51,168 nt of DNA from an uncultured Hyphomicrobiales bacterium (GTDB taxonomy: Bacteria > Pseudomonadota > Alphaproteobacteria > Rhizobiales > Beijerinckiaceae): assembly GCA_903861645.1 (NCBI GenBank), contig CAIOVE010000072.1:1-51168 (forward strand). The letters are read 5' to 3'. This document shows positions 17,672 through 25,412 of the stretch, one piece after another. Positions within the stretch are counted from its first letter, which is position 1; every line of letters begins with the position of its first letter. The notes beneath the pieces are model-generated. The model worked only from the letters and a program-made list of their open reading frames with translations. It had not been told where the DNA came from and did no database searches. Made by a program: the position numbers and the translations under genes.

Positions 17672-17911
17672 AAACGGGACGTTCGACGGCCCTCGACGCC
17701 TGAATAATCGCGGAAAATGATTTTTCGCGTGGCGCGTGAAACATCGTTTTATTCTTCAAATTCAATCCTGTGATTTTTATAGTATAGCTTGGTAATTTTT
17801 CATTAATATCCCGTCATATTTTCGCCAAACGCAGCGGTGATACAAATTTGATGAGCCAATAGACGATGGTCTTGCTCACCTTTCCCCTTACATATGCTGG
17901 AGGTATCCGCA
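17672..17911. other. AT-rich intergenic region between ABC operon and rlpA
   Basis: Some 200 bases, especially 17700-17870, are strikingly AT-rich compared with flanking DNA. The stretch holds an imperfect 9-bp hairpin at 17709-17729 (CGCGGAAAA / TTTTTCGCG, one G-T pair) that could serve the end of the permease transcript, and a promoter-like pair at 17755-17783. I see no conserved small gene in it. Confidence 0.5.
17755..17783 (+). promoter_or_regulatory. Candidate promoter for rlpA
   Basis: TTCAAA (17755-17760), a 17-base spacer and TATAGT (17778-17783) resemble a sigma-70 promoter (4/6 and 5/6 matches). The start codon of rlpA would then be about 120 bases downstream, leaving a long leader. 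In AT-rich DNA such matches occur by chance, so confidence is modest. Confidence 0.35.
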
Positions 17912-18376
17912 TTGAGAATGCGTTTTGTCATGGGTATAGCCTTGTTCTGTGGCGCGATATCCGTCGCTAAAGCAGATGAATTCACCGCTCAGTTTTTCCT
18001 GAACGAACATCCCACGCCCACCGTGGCCTCCGCCCCGGCCCCGACCGGCGCGGGCGGCAAGCTGGCCAGCATCGCCAGCGGCCCCGTCGGCTCCACCCGC
18101 GCGTCCTGGTATGGCGGCGGCGAGCATCTGGCCCGGCGCACGGCCTCGGGCGAAATCTTCCACCCGGACGCGTTGACCGCCGCCCATCGTTCCCTGCCGC
18201 TCGGCACCCGGCTCATCGTATCGGCGAATGGCCGCAGCGTGATGGTTCGCGTCAATGACCGCGGACCCGCGAAATGGACCGGGCGCTCGCTCGATCTGTC
18301 GCGCGGCGCCGCCCGCGCCCTCGGCATGATCGGGTCTGGCACCGCGCGCGTCAGCTATCGCGTCGCCGGTCTCTAA
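17912..18376 (+). CDS. rlpA: RlpA-like septal/peptidoglycan protein (DPBB domain)
   Basis: A 154-residue exported protein with a signal peptide ending near KADEF and a double-psi beta-barrel domain at about residues 60-150. The RlpA pattern SWYGGGEHLARRTASGE, then HRSLPLGTRLIV and RVNDRGP with the catalytic-type Asp, is clear; RlpA proteins cleave naked glycan strands at the septum. There is no SPOR domain and no lipobox, so it is a short, soluble form. The start is set by GGAGG at 17899-17903, which is 8 bases from the TTG at 17912. An ATG at 17918 is too far for that site, and an ATG at 17894 lies before it. It converges on the EamA gene with three bases between. Confidence 0.85.
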   Translation: MRMRFVMGIALFCGAISVAKADEFTAQFFLNEHPTPTVASAPAPTGAGGKLASIASGPVGSTRASWYGGGEHLARRTASGEIFHPDALTAAHRSLPLGTRLIVSANGRSVMVRVNDRGPAKWTGRSLDLSRGAARALGMIGSGTARVSYRVAGL

Positions 18377-18379
18377 CGC

Positions 18380-19273
18380 TCAATCGCCCCGACGCAGGTT
18401 GGACAGCGCGATCGCCGCGACGATCAGCGCGACGCCACTCCACTGCCTCGGGGCGAAGGATTCCCCGAGAACCACGGTCGCCACGATGATCGCGACCGGC
18501 AATTCCGCCGATGAAACGATGGCCGTCAGCCCCGCGCCGGCGAGCGGCGCGCCAAAGTTGAACAAGAACGTCGGCAGGATCGTGCCGAGGAGCGCGATGA
18601 TCCCGCCCCAGGGCCAGATCACCGAAAAATTGAACCCGGCCACGAGCGTCGGCGCGGCGAAGGCCAGCACAACGGAGGCGCCGCCGACCATCATCAGCGC
18701 GCTGCGCCGGATGGGATGAACCGCCGGCGCGACATGGCCGGAACACCAGATCATCGCCGTGTTGCTGACAGCGGCCAGCAGGCCAAAGACGAGACCAGCC
18801 GGACCGATGGCGAGATCGCCGAAGCCGACATTCGTCGCCAACGCGGCGCCGACGATCACGAGGCCCGCCGACAGTAATTGCAGGAGCGAGGGCGCGCGCC
18901 TTTCGAGCAGCGCCTCGACGACAACGCTCATCCAGACGCTTTGCATGAGCAGCACGATGGCGAGCGACACAGAGGCGGCCGACACGGCGAGATAATAAAA
19001 GGCGCCGGTGAAGCCGATGGACATGCCCGCCAGCATCAACGCCACGCGATCCCGAGCGGCAACGCGCAGGGACACGTCATCGGGCGAACGGCGCGCCAGA
19101 ACGAAATCCACGAGCGCCAGCGCCGCGGCGCCCATCAGATCCTGCGCCGCCAGCACCTCGGCGGGCGAATAGCCATCGCCGTAGGCCGATTTGACGAGTG
19201 TCGCGAGCACGCCATAACTGGTCGCGGCCAGCAGAACCATGCCCGCGCCGATGGCGCGACGGGGTCGGATCAT
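18380..19273 (-). CDS. EamA/DMT-family transporter
   Basis: A 297-residue inner-membrane protein with ten predicted helices arranged as two EamA repeats, the layout of drug/metabolite exporters. The first repeat begins MVLLAATSYGVLATLVKSAY and the second around GLVFGLLAAVSNTAMIW; a typical final segment is SSAELPVAIIVATVVLGESF. Members export amino acids, nucleotides or other metabolites; the substrate cannot be told. The gene reads away from gapR, 51 bases downstream of it on the same strand. Confidence 0.88.
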   Translation of the reverse strand: MIRPRRAIGAGMVLLAATSYGVLATLVKSAYGDGYSPAEVLAAQDLMGAAALALVDFVLARRSPDDVSLRVAARDRVALMLAGMSIGFTGAFYYLAVSAASVSLAIVLLMQSVWMSVVVEALLERRAPSLLQLLSAGLVIVGAALATNVGFGDLAIGPAGLVFGLLAAVSNTAMIWCSGHVAPAVHPIRRSALMMVGGASVVLAFAAPTLVAGFNFSVIWPWGGIIALLGTILPTFLFNFGAPLAGAGLTAIVSSAELPVAIIVATVVLGESFAPRQWSGVALIVAAIALSNLRRGD

Positions 19274-19324
19274 CGCGACGCCCCGACCGGTTCAGTCAGG
19301 ACCGCGACGCGGCTGAAGGCGTCC

Positions 19325-19594
19325 TCAGGCGTCGCCCAGCGCCGCGAGATAAAGATCGAGAATGGTTTCTTCCTCGATGCGCTTGTCGCGATCCATCTTG
19401 CGCAGCGAAATGACCTTGCGCATGACCTTGACGTCGAAGCCATTGCCCTTGGCCTCCGCGTAGACTTCCTTGATGTCGTCGGCGATGGCTTTTTTCTCTT
19501 CCTCGAGCCGCTCGATGCGTTCGATGAAGGCGCGCAGATGGCCGCCGTCGACATGTTCGATGGAGTCGGAATCAACGCGTTCGGGCTTGTTCAT
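19325..19594 (-). CDS. gapR: Nucleoid-associated protein GapR (DUF2312)
   Basis: An 89-residue protein of the DUF2312 family, represented by GapR of Caulobacter, which binds overtwisted AT-rich DNA ahead of replication and transcription and assists topoisomerases. The long helical body shows [19 protein letters not shown] and [14 protein letters not shown], then [20 protein letters not shown], all hallmark stretches. The frame is open upstream to 19693, but the ATG at 19592-19594 gives the usual family length and a normal start ([12 protein letters not shown]). It acts in the cytoplasm on DNA. Confidence 0.93.
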   Translation of the reverse strand: MNKPERVDSDSIEHVDGGHLRAFIERIERLEEEKKAIADDIKEVYAEAKGNGFDVKVMRKVISLRKMDRDKRIEEETILDLYLAALGDA

Positions 19595-19729
19595 GGGGAC
19601 GGTCCGGCTGGTCGGTGAAGAGCCTGTCAGGCGAGCGCCCACATGCCGTCTCCCCGGCGCGCGGGTCAAGCCGCCGGGCCGGGATGTCCCCACAATCCCT
19701 TGATGGGCCGGCCCCCTAAAAGTCTCGCT

Positions 19730-20296
19730 CTAGCCGCCGGCCTGAAGAACTTCCTTCAACTTGCGGCGGCGCTCGGGCCGGTACATCTCCTCGTAGGAGC
19801 GCGGTCCCAGCGGTCCCTGCTCGATGAGGATATCGGCGAACACGGGCCCCTCCTCCTTCAGCACCGCGCCGATCTGCTGCTCGAAGTTCCGCGAATCCTC
19901 GAAGGAATGCACGCGCTTGAAACCCGCCGAGCGGGCCATGCCCGCGAAGTCGACGTCGCGCTTGGGCAGGGGATGGCCGCCGTTGGCCTCGTAGGTGCCG
20001 TTCTGGAAAACCAGATGAACGAGATTTTTCGGCGCGGCGGCCGCCAGCGTGACGAGCGTGCCGAGATTCATCAGCAGGCTGCCGTCGCCATCGAGCACGA
20101 TGATGCGCTTGTGTGGCAGCGCCAGCGCCATGCCAAGACCATGCGACGAGCACAGGCCCATGGCGCCATGGGAGAAATAGTTGAGCGGGCGGTCGTTCAT
20201 CTCGATCCACTCGGACGCGGTCGAGTAGGATGAAATCACGATCTCGTCGGTGATGGTCTTCTTGAGGATTTCAAGACAGGCGGTGCGGTTCATCAT
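19730..20296 (-). CDS. Thiamine-diphosphate decarboxylase, C-terminal (PP-domain) subunit
   Basis: A 188-residue subunit corresponding to the C-terminal half of ThDP-dependent decarboxylases. The cofactor/Mg-binding motif GDGSLLMNLGTLVTL (GDG-x~20-N, with the later Asn in VFQNGTYEANGG) is plain. The protein is organised like the beta chain of sulfopyruvate decarboxylase (ComE) or phosphonopyruvate decarboxylase. It starts two bases after the stop of the PYR-domain subunit gene, so the two halves are co-translated and should assemble into one enzyme. The keto-acid substrate is unknown; no coenzyme M or phosphonate genes are visible nearby. Confidence 0.85.
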   Translation of the reverse strand: MMNRTACLEILKKTITDEIVISSYSTASEWIEMNDRPLNYFSHGAMGLCSSHGLGMALALPHKRIIVLDGDGSLLMNLGTLVTLAAAAPKNLVHLVFQNGTYEANGGHPLPKRDVDFAGMARSAGFKRVHSFEDSRNFEQQIGAVLKEEGPVFADILIEQGPLGPRSYEEMYRPERRRKLKEVLQAGG

Positions 20297-20297
20297 G

Positions 20298-20831
20298 TCA
20301 GGACGGCCTCCGGCCGATCAGGAAGGCCACGGGGCGCGATTGCGCGTAGGCGCGCTCGATGGCGGGCGTGATGGCCGCGATATCGGCGTCGAGATCGATG
20401 TAGTGGCGCTCGATGCCCATGACGTCGAGGATCGGCTCGACGATGCGCAGGCCGAAGCGCTTGGAGTCCTGCGGCGCGACGCCCACTTCCTTGCTGAGCA
20501 GGCCGATCATCATCACCATCGGCAGCTTCTGCTCGCAGGCGACGCCGCGGATGGCGTTCATCGCGTAGAGAAAACCGGTGTACTGGATGAGGATCAGCGA
20601 GCGCTTGTCGCCATAGAGCAAGCCCGCGGCGATGCCGAGCGTCTCGTCTTCCTTGCAGACGCGGACGAGCTTGAAATCCTTGTCGGTCGAGATGGGGGCG
20701 AGCAGCCCCTTGGCGGTGTGGAGATCGGGCACCGAGAGCACATATTCAATGCCGGCGGCCTTGACCGCCCGAAGAATGGCCGCTCCCGACAGGCTCCCCT
20801 CGGTGTCCGCCGGCTTGGCTGGCGCGTTCAT
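20298..20831 (-). CDS. Thiamine-diphosphate decarboxylase, N-terminal (PYR-domain) subunit
   Basis: A 177-residue subunit equal to the PYR domain of ThDP enzymes. The proton-relay glutamate lies in RVCKEDETLGIAAGLLYG, at about residue 63, and the family patterns VLSVPDLHTA and LIQYTGFLYAMNAIRG resemble sulfopyruvate decarboxylase alpha (ComD). A strong ribosome-binding site (CGGGAGGAAAAC) precedes the ATG. The gene is followed directly by the PP-domain subunit. The pair lacks the middle domain seen in single-chain decarboxylases. The substrate is unassigned. Confidence 0.85.
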   Translation of the reverse strand: MNAPAKPADTEGSLSGAAILRAVKAAGIEYVLSVPDLHTAKGLLAPISTDKDFKLVRVCKEDETLGIAAGLLYGDKRSLILIQYTGFLYAMNAIRGVACEQKLPMVMMIGLLSKEVGVAPQDSKRFGLRIVEPILDVMGIERHYIDLDADIAAITPAIERAYAQSRPVAFLIGRRPS

Positions 20832-20936
20832 GTTTTCCTCCCGAATTTTTCACGCTGAACAAACCAGATTTGCCGTGGCTTGTCGATTGCAACGCCCGCG
20901 CTTGTCGCGCGCCGCCGGGATGGCTATCTCGCCTGC

Positions 20937-22190
20937 ATGACACAGACGCGGGCGGACGTGGATATTGTTGTGATCGGCGCCGGCGCCGCGGGTCTCGCGG
21001 CGGGCGCGGCGTTGCATCGGGCCGACGCGTCCTTCGTCGTCATCGAAGCGCGCGACCGCCTCGGCGGGCGCGGCTGGACCCTGCAAGCTGGCGGACACGC
21101 CATCGACATGGGCTGCGGCTGGCTGCACTCGGCCGAGGACAACCCCTTCGCGGATGTCGCCGCGCGCGCTGGCGTCGAACTCGACCGCTCGACCGCGCCC
21201 TGGCAGAAGCCCGCGTGGACGGACAACTTCCCCCTCGACGAACAACGTTCCTATCGCGAGGCGTGGGCCGCCTTTTATGACCGGCTCGAAAAGGGCGTGG
21301 CGGCGCGCGCCGACCGACCGGCCAGCGATTTTCTCCAACCCGGCTGTCGCTGGAACGGCATGATCGACGCGGGCTCGACCTTCATCAATGGCGTCGAGTT
21401 GTCCGGTCTTTCAACGGTCGATTACGACCGCTACGTCGACACTGGCGTCAACTGGCGCGCGCCCGTCGGTTTTGGCGCGCTGATCGCGACGCTGGGCGCC
21501 AACCTGGCGGTGAAAACCGGTTGCGCGGCGACGCTGATCGACCACGCGGGGACGACGACGCGCGTGCATACGACGCAAGGCGCGATCAACGCGCGCGCCG
21601 TGATCGTCACGCTGCCGACCAATCTCATCGCCGATGGAAGCCTGCGCTTCTCGCCCGATCTGCCCGACAAGATCGAGGCCGCCGCCAACCTGCCGCTCGG
21701 CCTCGCGGATAAACTGTTCCTCGCCGTCGAGGGCGCGGACGATCTGCCGGTTGACGGGCGCCTCTATGGCGCGCGCGACCGCGTGGATATCGCGAGCTAT
21801 CACCTGCGACCCTTCGGACGACCGCTGATCGAATGCTATTTCGGCGGCGCCTTCGCGCGCGAACTGGAAAAAGCCGGAGAAGCCGCCTTCGCCGATTACG
21901 CCATCGGACAGCTCGTGGGCGCGCTCGGCGCCGGTTTCCGCAAGCGCCTGACGCCGCTCGCCTGTTCGCGCTGGGGCCTCGATCCCTTCGCGCGCGGCTC
22001 CTATTCGCACGCGCGCGTGGGTCGCTCCGATGCGCGCGCGACTCTCGCCGCGCCCGTCGATGATCGCGTTTTCTTCGCCGGCGAGGCCTGCTCGCGCCAC
22101 GATTTCTCGACGGCGCATGGCGCTTTCCGCGCGGGCGAAATCGCCGCGCGCGCGGCGCTGGCGGCGATCAGAATTCCACCACGCTCCTGA
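20937..22190 (+). CDS. FAD-dependent amine oxidase family protein
   Basis: A 417-residue flavoprotein of the monoamine oxidase type. The dinucleotide-binding motif VIGAGAAGLAAG sits at about residues 13-24, followed by VIEARDRLGGRGWTL and IDMGCGWLH, which hold the FAD ribose and pyrophosphate. The C-terminal FAD motif VFFAGEACSRHDFSTAHGAF is present. Members oxidise amines, amino acids or carotenoid-like substrates; the substrate is unknown. The ATG at 20937 was chosen since it brings the glycine-rich motif to the usual distance; the frame is open from 20880. Its 3' end overlaps the convergent formaldehyde dehydrogenase gene by 23 bases. Confidence 0.85.
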   Translation: MTQTRADVDIVVIGAGAAGLAAGAALHRADASFVVIEARDRLGGRGWTLQAGGHAIDMGCGWLHSAEDNPFADVAARAGVELDRSTAPWQKPAWTDNFPLDEQRSYREAWAAFYDRLEKGVAARADRPASDFLQPGCRWNGMIDAGSTFINGVELSGLSTVDYDRYVDTGVNWRAPVGFGALIATLGANLAVKTGCAATLIDHAGTTTRVHTTQGAINARAVIVTLPTNLIADGSLRFSPDLPDKIEAAANLPLGLADKLFLAVEGADDLPVDGRLYGARDRVDIASYHLRPFGRPLIECYFGGAFARELEKAGEAAFADYAIGQLVGALGAGFRKRLTPLACSRWGLDPFARGSYSHARVGRSDARATLAAPVDDRVFFAGEACSRHDFSTAHGAFRAGEIAARAALAAIRIPPRS

Positions 22191-23277
22191 TCGACGTTCC
22201 CGCGTGCATCAGGTCGAAGCCCTCGTTGATGCGCTCGAGCGGCAATTTGTGCGTGATGAGATCGTCGATGTTGATGCGGCCCTGCATGTACCAGTCGACG
22301 ATGCGCGGCACGTCGGTGCGCCCGCGCGCGCCGCCGAAGGCCGTGCCCTTCCACACGCGGCCGGTGACGAGCTGGAACGGACGCGTTGATATCTCCGCGC
22401 CCGAGGGCGCGACGCCGATGACGATCGACTGGCCCCAGCCGCGATGGCAGGATTCCAGCGCCTGCCGCATGACCGTGACATTGCCCGTGCAGTCGAACGT
22501 GTAATCGGCTCCGCCGTCGGTCAGATTGACGAGATAGGGCACGAGGTCGCCCTCGACCTCCTTCGGATTGACGAAATGCGTCATGCCGAACTTCTCGGCG
22601 ATGGCCTTGCGGCCCGGATTGATGTCGACGCCAATGATCTGCTCGGCACCGATCATCCGCAGACCCTGAATCACATTGAGACCGATGCCGCCGAGGCCGA
22701 AGACGATGGCGCGGCAACCTGCCTCGGCCTTCGCCGTCCAGATGACGGCGCCGATGCCCGTGGTGACGCCGCAACCGATGTAGCAAACCTTGTCGAACGG
22801 CGCGTCCTCGCGGATTTTCGCCACCGCGATTTCCGGCGCGACGATGAAATTCGAGAAGGTCGAGGTGCCCATGTAATGCAGCACCGGATCGCCATCGCAT
22901 TTGAAACGGCTGGTGCCGTCGGGCATCAGGCCCTTGCCCTGCGTCGCGCGGATGGACGTGCAAAGGTTCGTCTTGCGCGACAGGCAGCTTTTGCACTGCC
23001 GACATTCCGGCGTGTAAAGCGGAATGACGTGGTCGCCCTTTTTCAGGGTGGTCACGCCGGGGCCGACGTCCACGACGACGCCAGCGCCCTCGTGCCCGAG
23101 CACGCAGGGAAACAGACCCTCGGGATCGGCGCCCGATAGCGTATAATAATCGGTGTGGCAGATGCCCGTCGCCTTGATTTCGATGAGCACCTCGCCCGCG
23201 CGGGGCCCGTCGAGGTCGATCTCGACGATTTCAAGCGGCTTTTTGGCGGCGAAGGCGACGGCGGCGCGGGTTTTCAT
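22168..23277 (-). CDS. frmA: S-(hydroxymethyl)glutathione dehydrogenase (class III alcohol dehydrogenase)
   Basis: A 369-residue zinc alcohol dehydrogenase that oxidises the glutathione adduct of formaldehyde to S-formylglutathione with NAD. Catalytic zinc ligands are in GICHTDYYTLSG (Cys40) and LGHEGAGVV; the structural zinc site is the four-cysteine stretch PECRQCKSCLSRKTNLC. The Rossmann motif FGLGGIGLNVIQG and the class III pattern GTAFGGARGRTDVP are clear. The partner S-formylglutathione hydrolase is not in the window. The gene is divergent from the zinc-uptake cluster, and the enzyme itself needs two zinc ions per subunit. Confidence 0.95.
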   Translation of the reverse strand: MKTRAAVAFAAKKPLEIVEIDLDGPRAGEVLIEIKATGICHTDYYTLSGADPEGLFPCVLGHEGAGVVVDVGPGVTTLKKGDHVIPLYTPECRQCKSCLSRKTNLCTSIRATQGKGLMPDGTSRFKCDGDPVLHYMGTSTFSNFIVAPEIAVAKIREDAPFDKVCYIGCGVTTGIGAVIWTAKAEAGCRAIVFGLGGIGLNVIQGLRMIGAEQIIGVDINPGRKAIAEKFGMTHFVNPKEVEGDLVPYLVNLTDGGADYTFDCTGNVTVMRQALESCHRGWGQSIVIGVAPSGAEISTRPFQLVTGRVWKGTAFGGARGRTDVPRIVDWYMQGRINIDDLITHKLPLERINEGFDLMHAGTSIRSVVEF

Positions 23278-23354
23278 GGGCGGCTCCAGCGGGAATCGAT
23301 GGCGCGCAAGCTACCGTCAAACCAACCGCCCGTCATCCGACGCGACCCGCGAAC

Positions 23355-23388
23355 TTGCGCTTCCGCGTGCGTAATAATATAACATTGC
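23355..23388 (+). promoter_or_regulatory. Promoter with overlapping Zur-like operator
   Basis: GTAATAATATAACATTGC at 23371-23388 is an imperfect palindrome (12 of 18 positions symmetric) that resembles the AT-rich Zur operators of alphaproteobacteria (consensus near GTTATA-type half-sites). It covers the -10 of a promoter: TTGCGC at 23355-23360, a 17-base spacer and TATAAC at 23378-23383. The first gene of the zinc cluster starts 25 bases downstream of the operator, so Zur bound with zinc would block RNA polymerase. Operator identity is inferred from sequence and from the downstream znu genes. Confidence 0.7.
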
Positions 23389-23413
23389 CACCTCTTCCCC
23401 GGCGCGGTGTCGC

Positions 23414-23611
23414 ATGACAACCCAGGTACAATCTCACGTACACGCCCACGATCACGCGCATGGCCACGCCCATGGTCATGCCCATGCGCCGGTTGTCGCG
23501 CGCGCGACGCCCGGCCGTTCGTTGCTGCGCCTGTCGCTTGGCGGCCGCCTCGCCATCGCCGGCGGCTTCGTCGCGGCGATCTGGCTCGGCGTTTTCTGGG
23601 CCATCGCATGA
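23414..23611 (+). CDS. Tiny His-rich single-pass membrane protein at head of znu cluster
   Basis: A 65-residue protein. Residues 8-26 are a dense His/Ala/Gly/Asp tract (HVHAHDHAHGHAHGHAHAP), able to bind several metal ions. Residues ~36-64 form one transmembrane helix (GGRLAIAGGFVAAIWLGVFW). Its stop overlaps the znuC start as ATGA, so the two are coupled, and the Zur-like operator lies directly upstream. It could be a zinc-binding accessory that feeds or buffers zinc for the transporter. There is no clear Shine-Dalgarno before the ATG; the mRNA leader is predicted to be short. I do not know a named family for it. That it is a real gene is inferred from codon overlap, the metal-binding tract and position. 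Confidence 0.72.
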   Translation: MTTQVQSHVHAHDHAHGHAHGHAHAPVVARATPGRSLLRLSLGGRLAIAGGFVAAIWLGVFWAIA

Positions 23612-24348
23612 GCGCCGCCATTCGCCTGCGCGACCTGACGCTGGGCTATGACCGGCATCCCGCCGTGCATCATCTCGATGGCGTCATCGAAACCGGCGAT
23701 CTCCTCGCCATCTGCGGCCCCAATGGCGCGGGCAAGTCGACCCTCCTGAAGGCCATCGCCGGCGCCTTGCGGCCGCTCGGCGGCGCCATCGAGCGCGTCG
23801 GCTGCAAGCCGCGCGACATCGCCTATCTGCCGCAGGCCGCCGAAATCGACCGCTCCTTCCCCATCGATGTCTTCGACATGGTGTCGATGGGCTACTGGCG
23901 TCAGGCCGGCCTGTTTGGCGGGCTGGGCGCCGCGCGCAAGCAACGCATCGCCGAAGCCATCGCGAGCGTGGGCCTCGAAGGGCTGGAGGATCGCCCCATC
24001 GGCACGCTCTCGGGCGGGCAGATGCAACGCATGTTGTTCGCCCGCATCATCGTGCAGGACGCCCCCGTGATCCTGCTCGACGAACCGCTGACGGCGCTCG
24101 ACACGCGCACCGCCGACGATCTGATTCATCTGGTCGAAAGCTGGCGCGCGCAGGGCCGCACGGTGGTCGCCGTGCTGCACGACATGGACCTCGTGCGGCG
24201 GGTGTTTCCCAGAACGCTGCTGCTGGCGCGCGAGCGCGTCGCCTGGTGCGACACCGGCGAGGCGCTGTCGCCCGCCAATCTCGCCCGCGCCCGCCAGATG
24301 GTCGAGGCCTTCGACCGGCAGGCCGAGGATTGCGAGCGCGCCGCGTGA
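23608..24348 (+). CDS. znuC: Zinc ABC transporter ATPase ZnuC
   Basis: A 246-residue ATPase of the zinc/manganese importer family. Walker A is GPNGAGKST (37-45), the Q-loop lies in IAYLPQAAEID, the signature is LSGGQMQRMLFARI, Walker B is PVILLDEPLTALD and the switch His is in AVLHDMDLVRR. AYLPQ is typical of this metal family. The ATG overlaps the stop of the His-rich peptide. The permease follows after 34 bases. Zinc is preferred over manganese because of the Zur-like operator, the His-rich neighbours and the COG0523 GTPase. Confidence 0.9.
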   Translation: MSAAIRLRDLTLGYDRHPAVHHLDGVIETGDLLAICGPNGAGKSTLLKAIAGALRPLGGAIERVGCKPRDIAYLPQAAEIDRSFPIDVFDMVSMGYWRQAGLFGGLGAARKQRIAEAIASVGLEGLEDRPIGTLSGGQMQRMLFARIIVQDAPVILLDEPLTALDTRTADDLIHLVESWRAQGRTVVAVLHDMDLVRRVFPRTLLLARERVAWCDTGEALSPANLARARQMVEAFDRQAEDCERAA

Positions 24349-24382
24349 AAAGCACCCTCGCAACCGGGCGGACGTCGGCGCC

Positions 24383-25249
24383 ATGATCGACCTGTTGTTC
24401 TCGCCCTTCGCCGAATTCGAGTTCATGCGCCGCGCTCTGGTCGGCGGCATGGCGCTGGCGCTGGCCGGCGCGCCCGTCGGCGTCTTTCTCATCCTGCGGC
24501 GCATGTCGCTGACGGGCGACGCCATGGCGCACGCCATCCTGCCCGGCGCCGCGCTCGGCTATCTCGTGTCCGGCCTGTCGCTGGGCGCGATGACAGCGGG
24601 CGGCTTCGCCGCCGGCCTTCTGGTCGCCATCGCCTCCGGCGCCGTGGCGCGCGCGACGTCCCTGCGCGAGGACGCGACGCTCGCCGCCTTCTACCTGATG
24701 TCGCTGGCGCTCGGCGTCACCATCGTGTCCCTCAAGGGCACGAGCATCGACCTGCTGCATGTGCTGTTCGGCAATGTGCTCGGCCTCGACAATCCCACGC
24801 TGATGCTGCTGGCGGGCATATCGAGCCTGACCCTGCTCGGACTGGCGGCGATCTATCGCCCGCTGGTGCTGGAGACCGTTGATCCCAACTATCTCGCCAG
24901 CGTCAGCCGTGCTGGCGGCCCGACGCAGATCGCCTTCCTCGTGCTGGTGGTGATGAACCTCGTCGCCGGCTTTCAGGCGCTGGGCACGCTGCTCGCTGTC
25001 GGCGTGATGATGCTGCCCGCCGCGGCCGCGCGCCTTTGGGTCGCCGACGTCACGCGCATGATCGCCATCGCGGCGGCGATCGGCATGGTCTCTGTCTATC
25101 TTGGCCTTGTCGTTTCCTTCGCCTCCGGCGCGCCATCCGGCCCGCTGATCATTCTGGTCGCGGGCGGTTTCTACATTCTGTCCGTGTGTTTCGGACGCGC
25201 GGGCGGACTCTCGCGCCGCCTGCCCGCCAACCGCCATCTGGAAGCCTGA
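24383..25249 (+). CDS. znuB: Zinc ABC transporter permease ZnuB
   Basis: A 288-residue inner-membrane protein of the ABC-3 family with about eight or nine helices. The family patterns are LILRRMSLTGDAMAHAILPGAALG at the N-terminal third (only part is quoted: RRMSLTGDAMAHAILPG) and LGTLLAVGVMMLPAAAARLW near the C terminus. It forms the zinc channel with ZnuC. The periplasmic zinc-binding partner ZnuA is not encoded in the window, although it usually lies beside these genes. The next gene, the COG0523 GTPase, begins 163 bases downstream. Confidence 0.9.
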   Translation: MIDLLFSPFAEFEFMRRALVGGMALALAGAPVGVFLILRRMSLTGDAMAHAILPGAALGYLVSGLSLGAMTAGGFAAGLLVAIASGAVARATSLREDATLAAFYLMSLALGVTIVSLKGTSIDLLHVLFGNVLGLDNPTLMLLAGISSLTLLGLAAIYRPLVLETVDPNYLASVSRAGGPTQIAFLVLVVMNLVAGFQALGTLLAVGVMMLPAAAARLWVADVTRMIAIAAAIGMVSVYLGLVVSFASGAPSGPLIILVAGGFYILSVCFGRAGGLSRRLPANRHLEA

Positions 25250-25412
25250 ACGTCATGGCCATCGGGGGCTTACATTGGCCGGGGCAAAGCCAATATAAGG
25301 ATCGCCCGGGCCGCGCGGTCGCTCGCGTCCGCCGCCCACGAGTTTTCAATCGCCAATCGTTCGCGCCATGTCCGCGCCCGGACGACGGCGCGGTGATTTC
25401 ATGGAGTATCGC

